Shown here in pieces: positions 1-8,741 of a stretch of DNA of 64,000 bases. The stretch spans positions 62,001 through 126,000 of the forward strand of contig JBLLNP010000007.1 in assembly GCA_048058975.1 (NCBI GenBank), in the 5' to 3' direction. The stretch is from RHLJ01 sp048058975 (GTDB lineage Bacteria > Bacteroidota > Rhodothermia > Balneolales > Balneolaceae). The stretch's first letter is position 1; each line of letters opens with the position of its first letter. The position numbers were made by a program, and so were the translations under genes. The notes beneath the pieces are model-generated. The model did not search any database and had not been told where the DNA came from. It was given only the letters and a program-made list of their open reading frames with translations.

Positions 1-980
1 TGGAAGATATCCCCGTCCCCGAAATCGGCCCAAACGATGTTCTGATCAAAGTCTCAAAAACAGCTATTTGCGGAACTGATTTACACATCTATTTGTGGGA
101 TGACTGGGCACAGCAAACTATTCCCGTTGGGTTAACAATTGGCCATGAATACGTGGGACATATCGCAAAAATGGGGAGTGAAGTCACCGAATTTAAAGAA
201 GGCGACCGCGTTACAGGAGAAGGCCACATTGCATGCGGACATTGTCGCAACTGTCGGCGTGGGCGCCAGCATATTTGTGAACTTACGCTGGGTGTGGGAG
301 TGAACATCAACGGAGCATTTGCAGAGTATGTTAAAATCCCCGCTTCCAATGTGTTGAAGATCAACAAAAAAATACCGGATGAGATTGTAGCCATTATGGA
401 TCCACTGGGAAATGCTACTCATACTACTCTTTCTTTTCCGGTGATCGGGGAGGATGTATTAATCACAGGTTCGGGATTAATTGGCAGTATGTGTATAGCC
501 ATCGCCAAGTTTGCCGGAGCACGGAATATCATTGCTACGGAGACGAGCGAATACCGAGCTAACTTAGCGGGTAAATTCGGGGCAACACGGGTTGTAAATC
601 CATTGCACGAAAACTTAGCAGATGTAATGGTTGAGCTGGGCATGCGAGGATTTGATATTGGGCTGGAATGTTCCGGATCACCAGTCGCCTTTAATCAAAT
701 GGTATCGCACATGTACAATTCCGGAAAGATCGCTTTGCTTGGTATTCTTCCTCCTAAAACTGAGGTGAACTGGAATAAGATTATTTTTAAGGGATTAACC
801 TTAAAAGGCATTTACGGTCGTGAAATGTATGAAACCTGGTATCAAATGGAGCAGATGCTGATTTCCGGGCTGGATGTTTCACCCATCATTACTCATAGAT
901 ACCATATTGATGATTTCCAGAAAGGCTTCGACATTATGGAAGCCACTCAATGCGGAAAGGTAATTCTGAGTTGGGATTGA
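1..980 (+). CDS. tdh: L-threonine 3-dehydrogenase (5' end outside window)
   Basis: Zinc- and NAD-dependent enzyme oxidising L-threonine to 2-amino-3-ketobutyrate, the first step of threonine breakdown to glycine and acetyl-CoA in the cytosol. The frame is already open at base 3, so the gene enters from outside; about 15 residues are missing compared with the ~341-residue E. coli enzyme. The TTG at 93 is an internal codon, not a start. Visible are the catalytic zinc motif ICGTDLHIY, GHEYVGHI, the four-cysteine structural zinc loop CGHCRNCRRGRQHIC (about 230-275), a Rossmann GSGLIGS, and the family-specific end PIITHRYHIDDFQKGFD. The usual partner kbl is not in view. Near full-length similarity to known TDH makes the call firm. 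Confidence 0.95.
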   Translation, partial: EDIPVPEIGPNDVLIKVSKTAICGTDLHIYLWDDWAQQTIPVGLTIGHEYVGHIAKMGSEVTEFKEGDRVTGEGHIACGHCRNCRRGRQHICELTLGVGVNINGAFAEYVKIPASNVLKINKKIPDEIVAIMDPLGNATHTTLSFPVIGEDVLITGSGLIGSMCIAIAKFAGARNIIATETSEYRANLAGKFGATRVVNPLHENLADVMVELGMRGFDIGLECSGSPVAFNQMVSHMYNSGKIALLGILPPKTEVNWNKIIFKGLTLKGIYGREMYETWYQMEQMLISGLDVSPIITHRYHIDDFQKGFDIMEATQCGKVILSWD

Positions 981-1086
981 GAGAGCTATATTTTTAGTCT
1001 CTTCATGTAGCTCTGCTAGGTGATATAACCCATGAAGTACCCACTTCCGAACCGTTTTTACCAAATAGTATGTTAACAACAACACC

Positions 1087-1506
1087 GTGAATGAATATAT
1101 AACACTTCGAACCTATGATAATTGGATCGACGCGGAAATTGATTTTGCGAAGTTGAACGATGAAGAGTTGCGGGTTTTTATCAACAACAGAAATACTGCT
1201 AATATTTTACCTCACTATGCCTTAGCCATCGGTGGGATTAAAATTCAGATTCACAAAGATGATCTTAAAAAGGGTTTGGAAGCTATTGCTTATGAAATCA
1301 ATAAAGAACAAGATGTAGAAGAGTTGTTTGGAAATCCTATGGCTCAACCAACGTTGGTCTGTCCAAATTGTGGTAGTTCCAATTATTTCAGGGAAAATTC
1401 TATGCTTGCTGGTTTATTTTTTTGGCTTTTAGCTGTAGTACCAGTTCCCATTCCAAAGAATATTTATCATTGTTCGAAATGTGACCATCGATGGAAAGTA
1501 AAGTAA
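1087..1506 (+). CDS. DUF2007-type protein with C-terminal zinc ribbon
   Basis: Function not established. The N-terminal ~70 residues (LRTYDNWIDAEIDFAKLNDE ... KGLEAI) look like the DUF2007 'putative signal transducing' fold, a small alpha-beta domain often fused to zinc ribbons. The C-terminal part has two Cys-x2-Cys pairs (CPNCGSSN and CSKCDHRW), a likely zinc ribbon. Between them lies a hydrophobic stretch (LAGLFFWLLAVVPVPIP) that could be one short membrane segment. The start is GTG at 1087, about 106 bases after tdh; no better start is in frame. It stands alone on this strand with no clear operon partner. Domain reading is by eye; the gene itself looks real. Confidence 0.75.
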   Translation: MNEYITLRTYDNWIDAEIDFAKLNDEELRVFINNRNTANILPHYALAIGGIKIQIHKDDLKKGLEAIAYEINKEQDVEELFGNPMAQPTLVCPNCGSSNYFRENSMLAGLFFWLLAVVPVPIPKNIYHCSKCDHRWKVK

Positions 1507-1559
1507 ATCATCTCGCTATTATATGTATCAATTGGAAATAAATCTGGTTTGGTCCTTAA

Positions 1560-1760
1560 TTTAAACCACACCCGGAATTAAAAGAATTCCTGTTATCAAC
1601 AAAAAACAGGGTGCTAGTTGAAGCAAGTCCGGTTGACAGAATCTGGGGAGTGGGTTTAAGTTCTGATGACCCTTCAATAGAAAATCCGAATTTCTGGAAA
1701 GGCTTGAACTTATTGGGTTTCGCATTAATGAGCGTGCGAGCTAAACTAAATGAAATATAA
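1560..1760 (+). pseudogene. Remnant of a NADAR-domain (YbiA-like) protein
   Basis: Between two intact genes, the plus strand reads an open stretch of 66 codons ending in TAA at 1758-1760. It contains FKPHPELKEFLLSTKNRVLV, then EASPVDRIWGVGLSSDDP, then WKGLNLLGFALMSVR. This is the C-terminal third of the NADAR family (YbiA-like N-glycosidases acting on riboflavin intermediates and ADP-ribose-type metabolites; family about 150-190 residues). A TAA at 1557-1559 precedes it in frame. The N-terminal half with the family's conserved Trp-Glu-His region is absent. There is no plausible start, so I call it a 5'-deleted pseudogene. An intact copy elsewhere cannot be excluded. Confidence 0.75.
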
Positions 1761-1815
1761 ATCCAGACTCTGTTAATCAAGGAATGCTCTCCTCTTTATC
1801 CCGGTTTTAACACGC

Positions 1816-2874
1816 ATGGCAAAAAAGAGCATAATTAGGAAAATCATTATGGTTGTGGCAGCAGTACTCTGGGTATTTATTTTAATCGTCTTAGGAATCG
1901 GATCGTGGACTTCTGCACCTGGATACAAAGGAGAAAAATCTGATCATTTTAAAAGAAAAACTTTTGTTAATGGAGAAGGTTATGTGGAAAAGGGGTTTTC
2001 AGATTTGTTCAAATGGATGACCACCCGAAAACCCGGTCCCTGGACAAAACTTACTGAAAAAGACATTACCTATGGAGAGAAACCCTCAGATCGCATTTCC
2101 GATTCTACCCAGGTGATTACCTACGTCAATCATTCTACTTTTTTGATTCAGACTGACGGACTAAACATCATTACCGATCCGGTGTACAGCGAACGGGTTT
2201 CACCTTTCAGTTTTGCCGGGCCTAAGCGTATGCGTCCTCCCGGGATTCGTTTCGAAGATTTACCCGAAATCGATTATGTACTTATCAGCCACAACCATTA
2301 CGATCACCTCGATATTACCACACTCAAAAAAATTAAAGAAGAGCATGATCCAACCTTCATTACTCCATTTGGAGTAGATTTATATCTGAACAAAGAAGGA
2401 ATCTCAAAAACAATTGCTCTTGATTGGTGGGAAGAAACTTCGGTTTTAGATTCTGTTCAAATCGCTGCTGTTGAAGCTCAGCACTTTTCAAGCCGGGGTA
2501 TGTTCGATCGGGACAAAACCTTGTGGGCTGGCTTTGTGATCAAATCTCCGAATGGAAATATCTATTTTGCCGGAGATACGGGATACAACACCTTCTTCAC
2601 TGAAATCGGAGAGCGTTATGCTCCCATCAAAACTTCCTTGATTCCAATTGGCGCATACATCCCGCGTTGGTTTATGGGCCCGGTTCATGTCGATCCCGCT
2701 CAGGCTGTTCAGGCTCATAAAGACCTCAAGTCTGAACTAAGTATCGGGATGCATTTTGGCACCTTTCCGCTTGCCGATGACAGTCAGACTGAACCTGTTG
2801 ATGACTTTAACAAAGTTGTTGGAGAAGAAAGTTTTATTCTTCTCGGTGAAGGGGAAAAACTGACCCGGAACTGA
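1816..2874 (+). CDS. Membrane-anchored MBL-fold hydrolase (NAPE-PLD/UlaG-like)
   Basis: Metallo-beta-lactamase-fold hydrolase of the group that contains NAPE-phospholipase D, RomA and UlaG-type proteins; the substrate is unknown. One N-terminal hydrophobic helix (about residues 8-28, IIMVVAAVLWVFILIVL) suggests a membrane anchor or uncleaved signal. The metal-binding motif SHNHYDHLD lies near residue 157. Further ligands are visible as AEAQHFSSRG, FAGDTGYN and IGMHFGTFPLADD. At 352 residues it has normal family length. ATG start at 1816. Its stop TGA (2872-2874) abuts the stop of the convergent DoxX gene, with no intervening base and no terminator hairpin. The fold is certain; the phospholipase role is inference. 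Confidence 0.85.
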   Translation: MAKKSIIRKIIMVVAAVLWVFILIVLGIGSWTSAPGYKGEKSDHFKRKTFVNGEGYVEKGFSDLFKWMTTRKPGPWTKLTEKDITYGEKPSDRISDSTQVITYVNHSTFLIQTDGLNIITDPVYSERVSPFSFAGPKRMRPPGIRFEDLPEIDYVLISHNHYDHLDITTLKKIKEEHDPTFITPFGVDLYLNKEGISKTIALDWWEETSVLDSVQIAAVEAQHFSSRGMFDRDKTLWAGFVIKSPNGNIYFAGDTGYNTFFTEIGERYAPIKTSLIPIGAYIPRWFMGPVHVDPAQAVQAHKDLKSELSIGMHFGTFPLADDSQTEPVDDFNKVVGEESFILLGEGEKLTRN

Positions 2875-3306
2875 TCACTTCTTCATCATTTCATCCAGGC
2901 TGTATTTACCGGGACTCATCATCATCAACCCAAAGAAAACGAACATCATTTTCATGGCATGAGACGCTCCTTTAAATCCGTCTCCTCTTTCCAGGTGAAA
3001 TATAGTCGCAACAAGCATAGTGATGAATAGAAGTGCCGCCATGAGCCGATATTTATATCCAAGCGCAAATAATAAAGCCCCAATAGATTCAGCAAAAGCC
3101 GCCATAAATCCCCAAATCATATAAATGGCGTCAATCCCAAAACCCGGCATGTTTTTCCCAAGTCCAATCCAGCGCTCCGGCCCTCCGGTTATCTTTCCCC
3201 AGCCATGCAGGAAAAGATAAGAGAGTCCGACACCCAGACGTAGAATCAAAAGTCCGAGGTCTTTGTGTTTGGTAAGAAAAGTAAGGTTGATATCAAGTTT
3301 TGGCAT
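2875..3306 (-). CDS. DoxX family membrane protein
   Basis: Small four-helix integral membrane protein of the DoxX/SURF4-like family (143 residues). Members include a thiosulfate:quinone oxidoreductase subunit and many proteins of unknown role in redox or detoxification. Four hydrophobic segments are visible: LLILRLGVGLSYLFLHGW, IYMIWGFMAAFAESIGALLF, MAALLFITMLVATIF and MKMMFVFFGLMMM. The family's Arg in the first helix (LRLGVG) and the Glu in AFAESIGA are present. The gene stands alone, with its stop touching the stop of the convergent MBL hydrolase. No partner such as DoxA is nearby, so a specific function is not claimed. Confidence 0.85.
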   Translation of the reverse strand: MPKLDINLTFLTKHKDLGLLILRLGVGLSYLFLHGWGKITGGPERWIGLGKNMPGFGIDAIYMIWGFMAAFAESIGALLFALGYKYRLMAALLFITMLVATIFHLERGDGFKGASHAMKMMFVFFGLMMMSPGKYSLDEMMKK

Positions 3307-3433
3307 GTCAATTCACTTAGGTTTTTTCGAATTAACAAACTTTCCTGATAAAATCTTAGTGCTTTGAAATATTTTTACTATTCAACTTTTTAGAAATGCT
3401 ATAGGGCATTCCCTGAGTATTAACATTGAATAA

Positions 3434-3985
3434 TTAGAAACCTGATCGCCTGTATTTTCTTTCATGGGTTAGAGCCCAGGTTTCTCCATAATCTGTTGAC
3501 AGAAAAGAGGAAAACTCAAAGTCATTTTCGGATTGCTTTGTCAACACATACTTAGATTGCAATCTTTTCACTTTTTCATCCCGATACCATATTACAGTAA
3601 GAATTTCATTTTTTACCAGACCTTTGTAACTGGAAAATGAACCATGCTCAGAATCGATGGCCATCACCTTAACATGAGAAGAATCATTAGTAACAAAAAG
3701 CACTTCCCGTTCATACTCCTTAGCTCTAAATGTGCCGGAATATGACTCCTGAATTCCACATCCTTTTAGCACACCGGTTATTCTGGAAACGCCTTTGTTT
3801 TGTTCATACTCTCCGGGAGTAATTCTATCTCTGGTCTCAACCTGCCAAGTTCCTTCAAGTGAACCAAGATAATTACTCGTTTCTGTATCACAATATGCCA
3901 CAAGTTCCTGAATAGATCCTACACCCATAGACAATAGCATAGAGATTATCGCCGCAAGAATTTTGGCAAGAATACTTTCCTTCAT
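3434..3985 (-). CDS. Exported protein of unknown function, lipocalin-like
   Basis: Not recognised. The 183-residue product begins with a hydrophobic segment (ILAKILAAIISMLLSMGVG) that looks like a signal peptide. After it comes LGSLEGTWQVETRD, an opening typical of small beta-barrel or lipocalin-like domains that begin with a 'GTW' strand (compare DUF1579-type proteins). The rest is mostly alternating polar and hydrophobic strands, ending TDYGETWALTHERKYRR. It starts 2 bases after the stop of the DUF5916 gene on the same strand, so the two are probably co-transcribed. Role unknown; barrel fold is inference. Confidence 0.65.
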   Translation of the reverse strand: MKESILAKILAAIISMLLSMGVGSIQELVAYCDTETSNYLGSLEGTWQVETRDRITPGEYEQNKGVSRITGVLKGCGIQESYSGTFRAKEYEREVLFVTNDSSHVKVMAIDSEHGSFSSYKGLVKNEILTVIWYRDEKVKRLQSKYVLTKQSENDFEFSSFLSTDYGETWALTHERKYRRSGF

Positions 3986-3986
3986 A

Positions 3987-6194
3987 TCAATTAAACCAGT
4001 AATTCATTTTGAAAACCATGCCTCGGTTTTTAACCCCAAAGTTTTCGGTTCCATAATTGTCGTTATAAACCAGAAAAATGTCGCTCATAGGTGCAAACCT
4101 CCACTGAAGCCTGCTATTGATATTAAAGTTTTCCGACTGCGTATTGTACTGCAAAAAGGTTGTCCAGTTAAGGGTGTTAGAGAAACTGATTTCAGATTGA
4201 GGGCCAACCAAATGTAGTGTAGCTTCTCCATAATTTCCGGGGAGTTCAACTCTGTTACCTATGTATCTGACTCCAAAATTCCCCCAGGGTTGTGCACGCA
4301 TGTTCACGTTGCCACCAAACTCAAAACGGGCTCCATCAAAAAAACCACCATAAGAAGTTTGAATGCCTCCGCTTATAATTCCCCGTTGATCAGTATCGTA
4401 ACCTAAAGAAATGGTATTGTAGATGTATGTTTTTGCAGGAAGGAATTCATCCCCTCCGATTAAATCCGTAGGGAACAATAACCGAACGTTTGAATTCTCA
4501 AGAGAAGCATTAATGGTTCCGTAGTTGAATGTATTCATAAATAAATTAGCTGAACTAAAGCGGTCGATTAATTCGCCATCAGTTTCCCAGCTCATAACTG
4601 TCCAGGCACTTACTTCAATTGTGTTTATTAATTCTGATTCCGGACGAAAGATATAGCCCATCCATGGATTCAAAAACTTAAAACCCACGCGTACCAGGCT
4701 ATCTCTTTCGGCATCATATTGAAATGAGCGCCGGGAAAAACCTAATTCGTTGATGAAATTATCTCCTACGTAATCTGCCGTAATTCCGGCAAATTTATAC
4801 CCATCGTTGTACATCATAGTAGCTCCAAAAAAAGAAGCGTCACCAAGATTCTCTTCTGTTTGTGACCAATGAAAACGAGAGTTCCCTGTTAACTTTCCAC
4901 TTTCAGAAGAATAATGGAATTCTGCCCCCAACGTTCGGTTAAAATCTTCAGTAGCATTATTAGTACCATCAAAAGCTGACCGATTAGTTATTAGTGCTTT
5001 GACGCTACTCCGGCCGAAGACCCTTTGCTGAACTGCTGCTACCATATAATTATTAGCGCCTACTCCGTCAATGCTACGAGTTTGTACATTCAGCGCTCCA
5101 ACTCTCAGGTCATCCGTAACATTACCTGTCAATCTGGCTCCGAACAAAATCGGTACCAACTCTCCATCGCTTATACCAATCTGGCGCGAAAAAAATGGCT
5201 TTACGCCCCATGTTCCAAAACTGGAGAATAAATCACTGTTCTCGAGAAAGAAGGCTCTTTTTTCAGGAAAAAAGATGCTAAAGCGAGAGAGGTTGGTTAC
5301 CTGTTGATCGACGTCTATGGTTGAGAAATCCGGGTTCAGGGTTAAATCCATTTTAAGTTTGGCTCCTATCGGGATTTTAGCATCCAAACCAATATCAAGA
5401 TCTCCTCCATATCTTGAACTTTCTTCAAAATCTCTGTCTGCCGAAGCCAGTACATAGGGCTGTATCGACATTCTTTGTTTTCTTTCTTTGGGAGAGGACT
5501 CCATTTTCAACGTTCCCAGGTATCCCAAATCGATGCCCGGAAATCCCTGTGGTACATGACTCCATGTCGAAAACTCGTTCCTCTTCATGTCGTTACGTAC
5601 AAAATTTATCCCCCACTCATTGCTCTCAGGATCGTAATTGATGGATTTGAAGGGAATAGCAAACTCGGCGATCCAATAGTCATCATATACTTTTACGGAA
5701 CTGCTCCATGCATTATCCCAATTGAAATCTGGCCGGGTTTGGGAGTTCTCGATACTTACAATTCCATCCACCCTGGCCCCGGCTGCATTTACTCCAAACA
5801 GAAAGCCATTCGTTTTTTGATTATAGGGATCAAGAACTACCGTAAAACCATCACTTTCCCAGTGGTATGAACTGTTATCTCTTTTCAGGGATTTAATTAC
5901 CAGATCTTCTTTCTTCTGGTAGTTAATCGCACCGATATACAAAAATTCATCATCATAAGTTATCCAGGCCTGAGTCTGAGCTTCCGCATAACCAGTGTCT
6001 TTCGGCCACTTGTTGAGGAAGTCTGATGTAAGTACCGCTGTAGTCCAGGCTGCTTCATCAAGGTTTCCGTCTATTGAAATTTCAAGTGTGGATTTTCTCG
6101 ACTCCAATACAAAATCTTCAATTATGGATTGTTCCTGGGCAGTTGCAAATCCAACTGATATAAAAAAGAGTATAAGTAGTATGAGCTTCTTCAT
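3987..6194 (-). CDS. DUF5916 outer-membrane protein with CBM9-like N-terminal domain
   Basis: Large exported protein of a family common in Bacteroidota and Balneolota. The ATG at 6192-6194 (MKKLILLILFFISVGFATAQ) is preferred to one 11 codons upstream because it opens a clean signal peptide. Residues about 25-235 resemble the family 9 carbohydrate-binding-type domain (LEISIDGNLDEAAW, WITYDDEFLYIGA, WESDGFTVVLDPY). The rest has the DUF5916 beta-barrel signature: LTLNPDFSTIDVDQQVTNL, FFPEKRAFFLE, then many amphipathic strands ending in aromatic MNYWFN, typical of an outer-membrane barrel. Function unknown; a transport or surface-binding role is inference. It is followed by the small exported gene and is divergent from the NTF2-like/LytS operon. 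Confidence 0.85.
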   Translation of the reverse strand: MKKLILLILFFISVGFATAQEQSIIEDFVLESRKSTLEISIDGNLDEAAWTTAVLTSDFLNKWPKDTGYAEAQTQAWITYDDEFLYIGAINYQKKEDLVIKSLKRDNSSYHWESDGFTVVLDPYNQKTNGFLFGVNAAGARVDGIVSIENSQTRPDFNWDNAWSSSVKVYDDYWIAEFAIPFKSINYDPESNEWGINFVRNDMKRNEFSTWSHVPQGFPGIDLGYLGTLKMESSPKERKQRMSIQPYVLASADRDFEESSRYGGDLDIGLDAKIPIGAKLKMDLTLNPDFSTIDVDQQVTNLSRFSIFFPEKRAFFLENSDLFSSFGTWGVKPFFSRQIGISDGELVPILFGARLTGNVTDDLRVGALNVQTRSIDGVGANNYMVAAVQQRVFGRSSVKALITNRSAFDGTNNATEDFNRTLGAEFHYSSESGKLTGNSRFHWSQTEENLGDASFFGATMMYNDGYKFAGITADYVGDNFINELGFSRRSFQYDAERDSLVRVGFKFLNPWMGYIFRPESELINTIEVSAWTVMSWETDGELIDRFSSANLFMNTFNYGTINASLENSNVRLLFPTDLIGGDEFLPAKTYIYNTISLGYDTDQRGIISGGIQTSYGGFFDGARFEFGGNVNMRAQPWGNFGVRYIGNRVELPGNYGEATLHLVGPQSEISFSNTLNWTTFLQYNTQSENFNINSRLQWRFAPMSDIFLVYNDNYGTENFGVKNRGMVFKMNYWFN

Positions 6195-6447
6195 GGGCGT
6201 ATATTTTAGTTGCCCGGAGATACTCATTTCTTTTTTATTTGTTGGGAGAAATCGATATAAAGCGCATCTACACCCTTGAAAAACACTTGTCGGAGAAGAT
6301 ATTGTATTTGCAAACTTTTAAGTACCCTTTGTCGTCTTTAACCGGTAGTATGCAGATAGCTAAAACCAAGTTCCGCTTTCGTCCGACAGTATGATTATTT
6401 TAGTTGATTGTTGGTCGCAAACGGGGCTCAATTCAAAAAAATTAGCT

Positions 6448-6888
6448 ATGAAAACTGTACTAACTTTTTCTTTTTTATTGCTTATATCAGGCTCATCCTT
6501 GGCTCAAACCAACGATGAAGATCTGGTGAGAAGAGCCGCCTTAAATTATATTGAAGGTTTTTACGAAGGAGACACACTGAAACTTCAAGCCAGCCTTAAA
6601 CCCGATCTGTTGAAATACGGATATATGAAAGATCGACGAACCGGAGAATATGGTGATGAGATATACATGAGTTTTGATCAGGCTAAAACCTTTGCCCAAA
6701 GAGTAAAACGGAGTGGAAATTTTCCTTCTGATAATGCCCCAAAAAAAGTTGAAATTCTTGATATGATGAATCATATAGCTGCTGTAAAAATCACCGCCTG
6801 GTGGGGAACAGATTACATGCTGCTATCTAAAGAAGGAGATAAATGGATGATTGGGCAGGTAATCTGGGAGGGACCGCTGGAGAAATAA
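6448..6888 (+). CDS. Exported NTF2-like (putative lumazine-binding) protein
   Basis: About 146 residues. The ATG at 6448 gives a clear signal peptide (MKTVLTFSFLLLISGSSLAQ); an ATG at 6391 would add 19 non-signal residues and is rejected. The mature part (DEDLVRRAALNYIEGFYEGD, then LLLSKEGDKWMIGQVIWEGP with WWGTDYM before it) fits the putative lumazine-binding/NTF2-like fold, a cone-shaped small domain whose ligand is usually unknown. Its TAA (6886-6888) is followed directly by the ATG of the sensor kinase, so the three genes form one operon. The protein may sense or modify an exported ligand for that system; this is inference. Confidence 0.75.
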   Translation: MKTVLTFSFLLLISGSSLAQTNDEDLVRRAALNYIEGFYEGDTLKLQASLKPDLLKYGYMKDRRTGEYGDEIYMSFDQAKTFAQRVKRSGNFPSDNAPKKVEILDMMNHIAAVKITAWWGTDYMLLSKEGDKWMIGQVIWEGPLEK

Positions 6889-7968
6889 ATGTTTTCCTTT
6901 TTCGAAAAATATCAATCCACTCCTAAACGGATTCTCTGGCATGTAATTTTCTGGGTATGCTACATTGCTATGTACACGGTAATTTACGGGAATTTCGAAG
7001 ATACGTACGGAGCTGAATTCTTCTGGGCAATGGCGTATCTGCCCCTTAAGATGATGGCAACCTATTTCACAATGTACTTTGTTATTCCAAGATACTTTCT
7101 TCAAAAGAAATACGTGACGGCCACTCTACTTACAACGCTGGCTATTGTTGTTGCTGCTTTTACTCAACGCCTGTTGGATTATTATGTATTCTATCCGATT
7201 TATGGTTACGAGTGGATGTCTGACGGACCTTTACATGTTGCAAAGAGTTTAAAGAATATTCTTGGAATCTACCCTGTTGTTGCGTTGGCTTCGTTTATCA
7301 AAATCACCAAGTATTTCTACAGTGAAGAGAGCCGTTCTCAGGAACTCCGGCAGGAGAAACTTCAGGCCGAACTCAACTTTTTAAAAGGACAGATTCATCC
7401 ACACTTTCTATTCAATACCCTAAACAATCTGTATGCTCTCACGCTAAAAAAAGCGGAGTCTTCACCAGAAGTAGTTCTTAAGCTTTCCGAACTGCTCAGT
7501 TTTATGCTGTATGAGTGCAACTCCAGAACCGTATCGCTTAGTAAAGAGCTCAAATTGATCGAGAACTATATTGCTTTAGAAAAAATCAGGTATGATGAAC
7601 GCCTTACGGTTACCTACGAAACTTACGGCGATGTATCACACTGTGAGATTCCACCAATGCTTCTGCTACCTTTTGTTGAAAATGCGTTCAAGCATGGAAC
7701 TAGTGATTCGCTGGATGAAGTTTGGGTTGATATTAACATAGTAGTGCAAGATCAAAAGCTTTCTTTGTCTGTGAAGAACAGCAACGGTAAGGAAGAAAAG
7801 CAAGAAGAGTTCGAATATCAGCGGGGGATAGGCCTGAAAAATGTAAACCGAAGGCTCGAGCTTTTATATGGGGATCACTATGAACTAAGTATTGAGGATG
7901 ATGGAAAAACCTATTCCGTTTCCCTTGAAATTGAATTAGATGAATTACTAAATCACACTTCGGGATGA
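6889..7968 (+). CDS. LytS/YehU-type membrane sensor histidine kinase
   Basis: Sensor kinase of the His_kinase (PF06580-type) family, partner of the LytTR regulator that follows. The N-terminal ~145 residues hold four hydrophobic segments (e.g. ILWHVIFWVCYIAMYTVIYG, LPLKMMATYFTMYFVIP, TLLTTLAIVVAAFTQ, IYPVVALASFI). The phosphorylation site is GQIHPHFLFNTLNNLY, with His about residue 170. The ATPase part shows PPMLLLPFVENAFKHGT and the G-box GIGLKNVNRRLELLYG. The start abuts the previous stop, and its end overlaps the next gene by 4 bases (ATGA), so translation is probably coupled. The stimulus is unknown. Confidence 0.92.
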   Translation: MFSFFEKYQSTPKRILWHVIFWVCYIAMYTVIYGNFEDTYGAEFFWAMAYLPLKMMATYFTMYFVIPRYFLQKKYVTATLLTTLAIVVAAFTQRLLDYYVFYPIYGYEWMSDGPLHVAKSLKNILGIYPVVALASFIKITKYFYSEESRSQELRQEKLQAELNFLKGQIHPHFLFNTLNNLYALTLKKAESSPEVVLKLSELLSFMLYECNSRTVSLSKELKLIENYIALEKIRYDERLTVTYETYGDVSHCEIPPMLLLPFVENAFKHGTSDSLDEVWVDINIVVQDQKLSLSVKNSNGKEEKQEEFEYQRGIGLKNVNRRLELLYGDHYELSIEDDGKTYSVSLEIELDELLNHTSG

Positions 7969-8690
7969 GCCTGACCTGCTATATCATAGATGATGAACCT
8001 CTCGCTATTGAAGTGATTGAGTCCCATGTGTCTAAGATTGACGGTCTTGAAGTAAAAGCTACATTTCAGAATGCGGTAAAGGCCTTTCAGGAACTCAGGA
8101 ACTCTACCGTTGATGTTCTTTTTCTTGATATCCAGATGCCAAGACTAACCGGTATTGAATTCCTTAGAACTCTCAAAAATCCACCAAAAGTAATTTTCAC
8201 TACTGCATACCGGGAATATGCTCTGGAAGGCTTTGAACTGGATGTGGTTGATTACCTTCTCAAGCCCGTTTCCTTTGAACGCTTCCTTAAAGCCGTTAAC
8301 AAAGTGTTTGATTCGATGGAAGGAAATGCCCCCTCGCCTGTGAATACTGATTCGGTCGATGAACATCAGCATTATGTGTTTGTGCCTTCCGACAAGAAAA
8401 ATGTGAAAATATGTCTGGAAGAAATCCTGTTTATCGAAAGTAAGCGGGATTACATCCTCATTAGTACAAAAAATAAGGAAGTAACTACCTATCAAACCAT
8501 TACCTATATGGAAGAACGACTTCCTTCCGATCAGTTTGTTCGTGTACACCGCTCCTTTATCATTAACCTGAAAAAGATCGAGAGCTGGAGCAACAACGAA
8601 ATTGAGCTGGCTGATACAACTATTCCTATTGGCCGAACCTACAAAAGGGAAGCCTTGAAAAAGCTGGGTGAGAGTTCAGAGGTTTTGTGA
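7965..8690 (+). CDS. LytTR-family response regulator
   Basis: DNA-binding response regulator: receiver domain (residues 1-~120) plus LytTR domain (~135-235). The receiver has the acidic pair in IIDDEPLA, phosphoacceptor Asp about residue 55 in LFLDIQMP, Thr/Ser position in VIFTTAY, and Lys in YLLKPVSFERF. The LytTR part shows ILFIESKRDYILI, MEERLPSDQFVRVHRSFIIN and IGRTYK, as expected for this ten-strand DNA-binding fold. It overlaps the kinase gene by 4 bases. A hairpin lies 23 bases past its stop, before the convergent GLUG gene. Target genes are not indicated by the sequence. Confidence 0.93.
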   Translation: MSLTCYIIDDEPLAIEVIESHVSKIDGLEVKATFQNAVKAFQELRNSTVDVLFLDIQMPRLTGIEFLRTLKNPPKVIFTTAYREYALEGFELDVVDYLLKPVSFERFLKAVNKVFDSMEGNAPSPVNTDSVDEHQHYVFVPSDKKNVKICLEEILFIESKRDYILISTKNKEVTTYQTITYMEERLPSDQFVRVHRSFIINLKKIESWSNNEIELADTTIPIGRTYKREALKKLGESSEVL

Positions 8691-8713
8691 TTGATTATTT
8701 TGAGTAATAATTG

Positions 8714-8733
8714 AGACGCAACATATTGCGTCT
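8714..8733. terminator. Hairpin between convergent genes
   Basis: Perfect 8-bp stem AGACGCAA/TTGCGTCT with a 4-base loop, located between the LytTR regulator (plus) and the GLUG surface protein (minus). U-tracts are short on both sides, so it may act as a weak bidirectional terminator. Confidence 0.55.
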
Positions 8734-8741
8734 TTATGGTT

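Noticed and set aside
6288..6388. TGTCGGA (6288) and TCCGACA (6382) as a looping operator between divergent genes
   Set aside because: Only 7 bp, 87 bases apart, no second pair; expected by chance in a window of this size.
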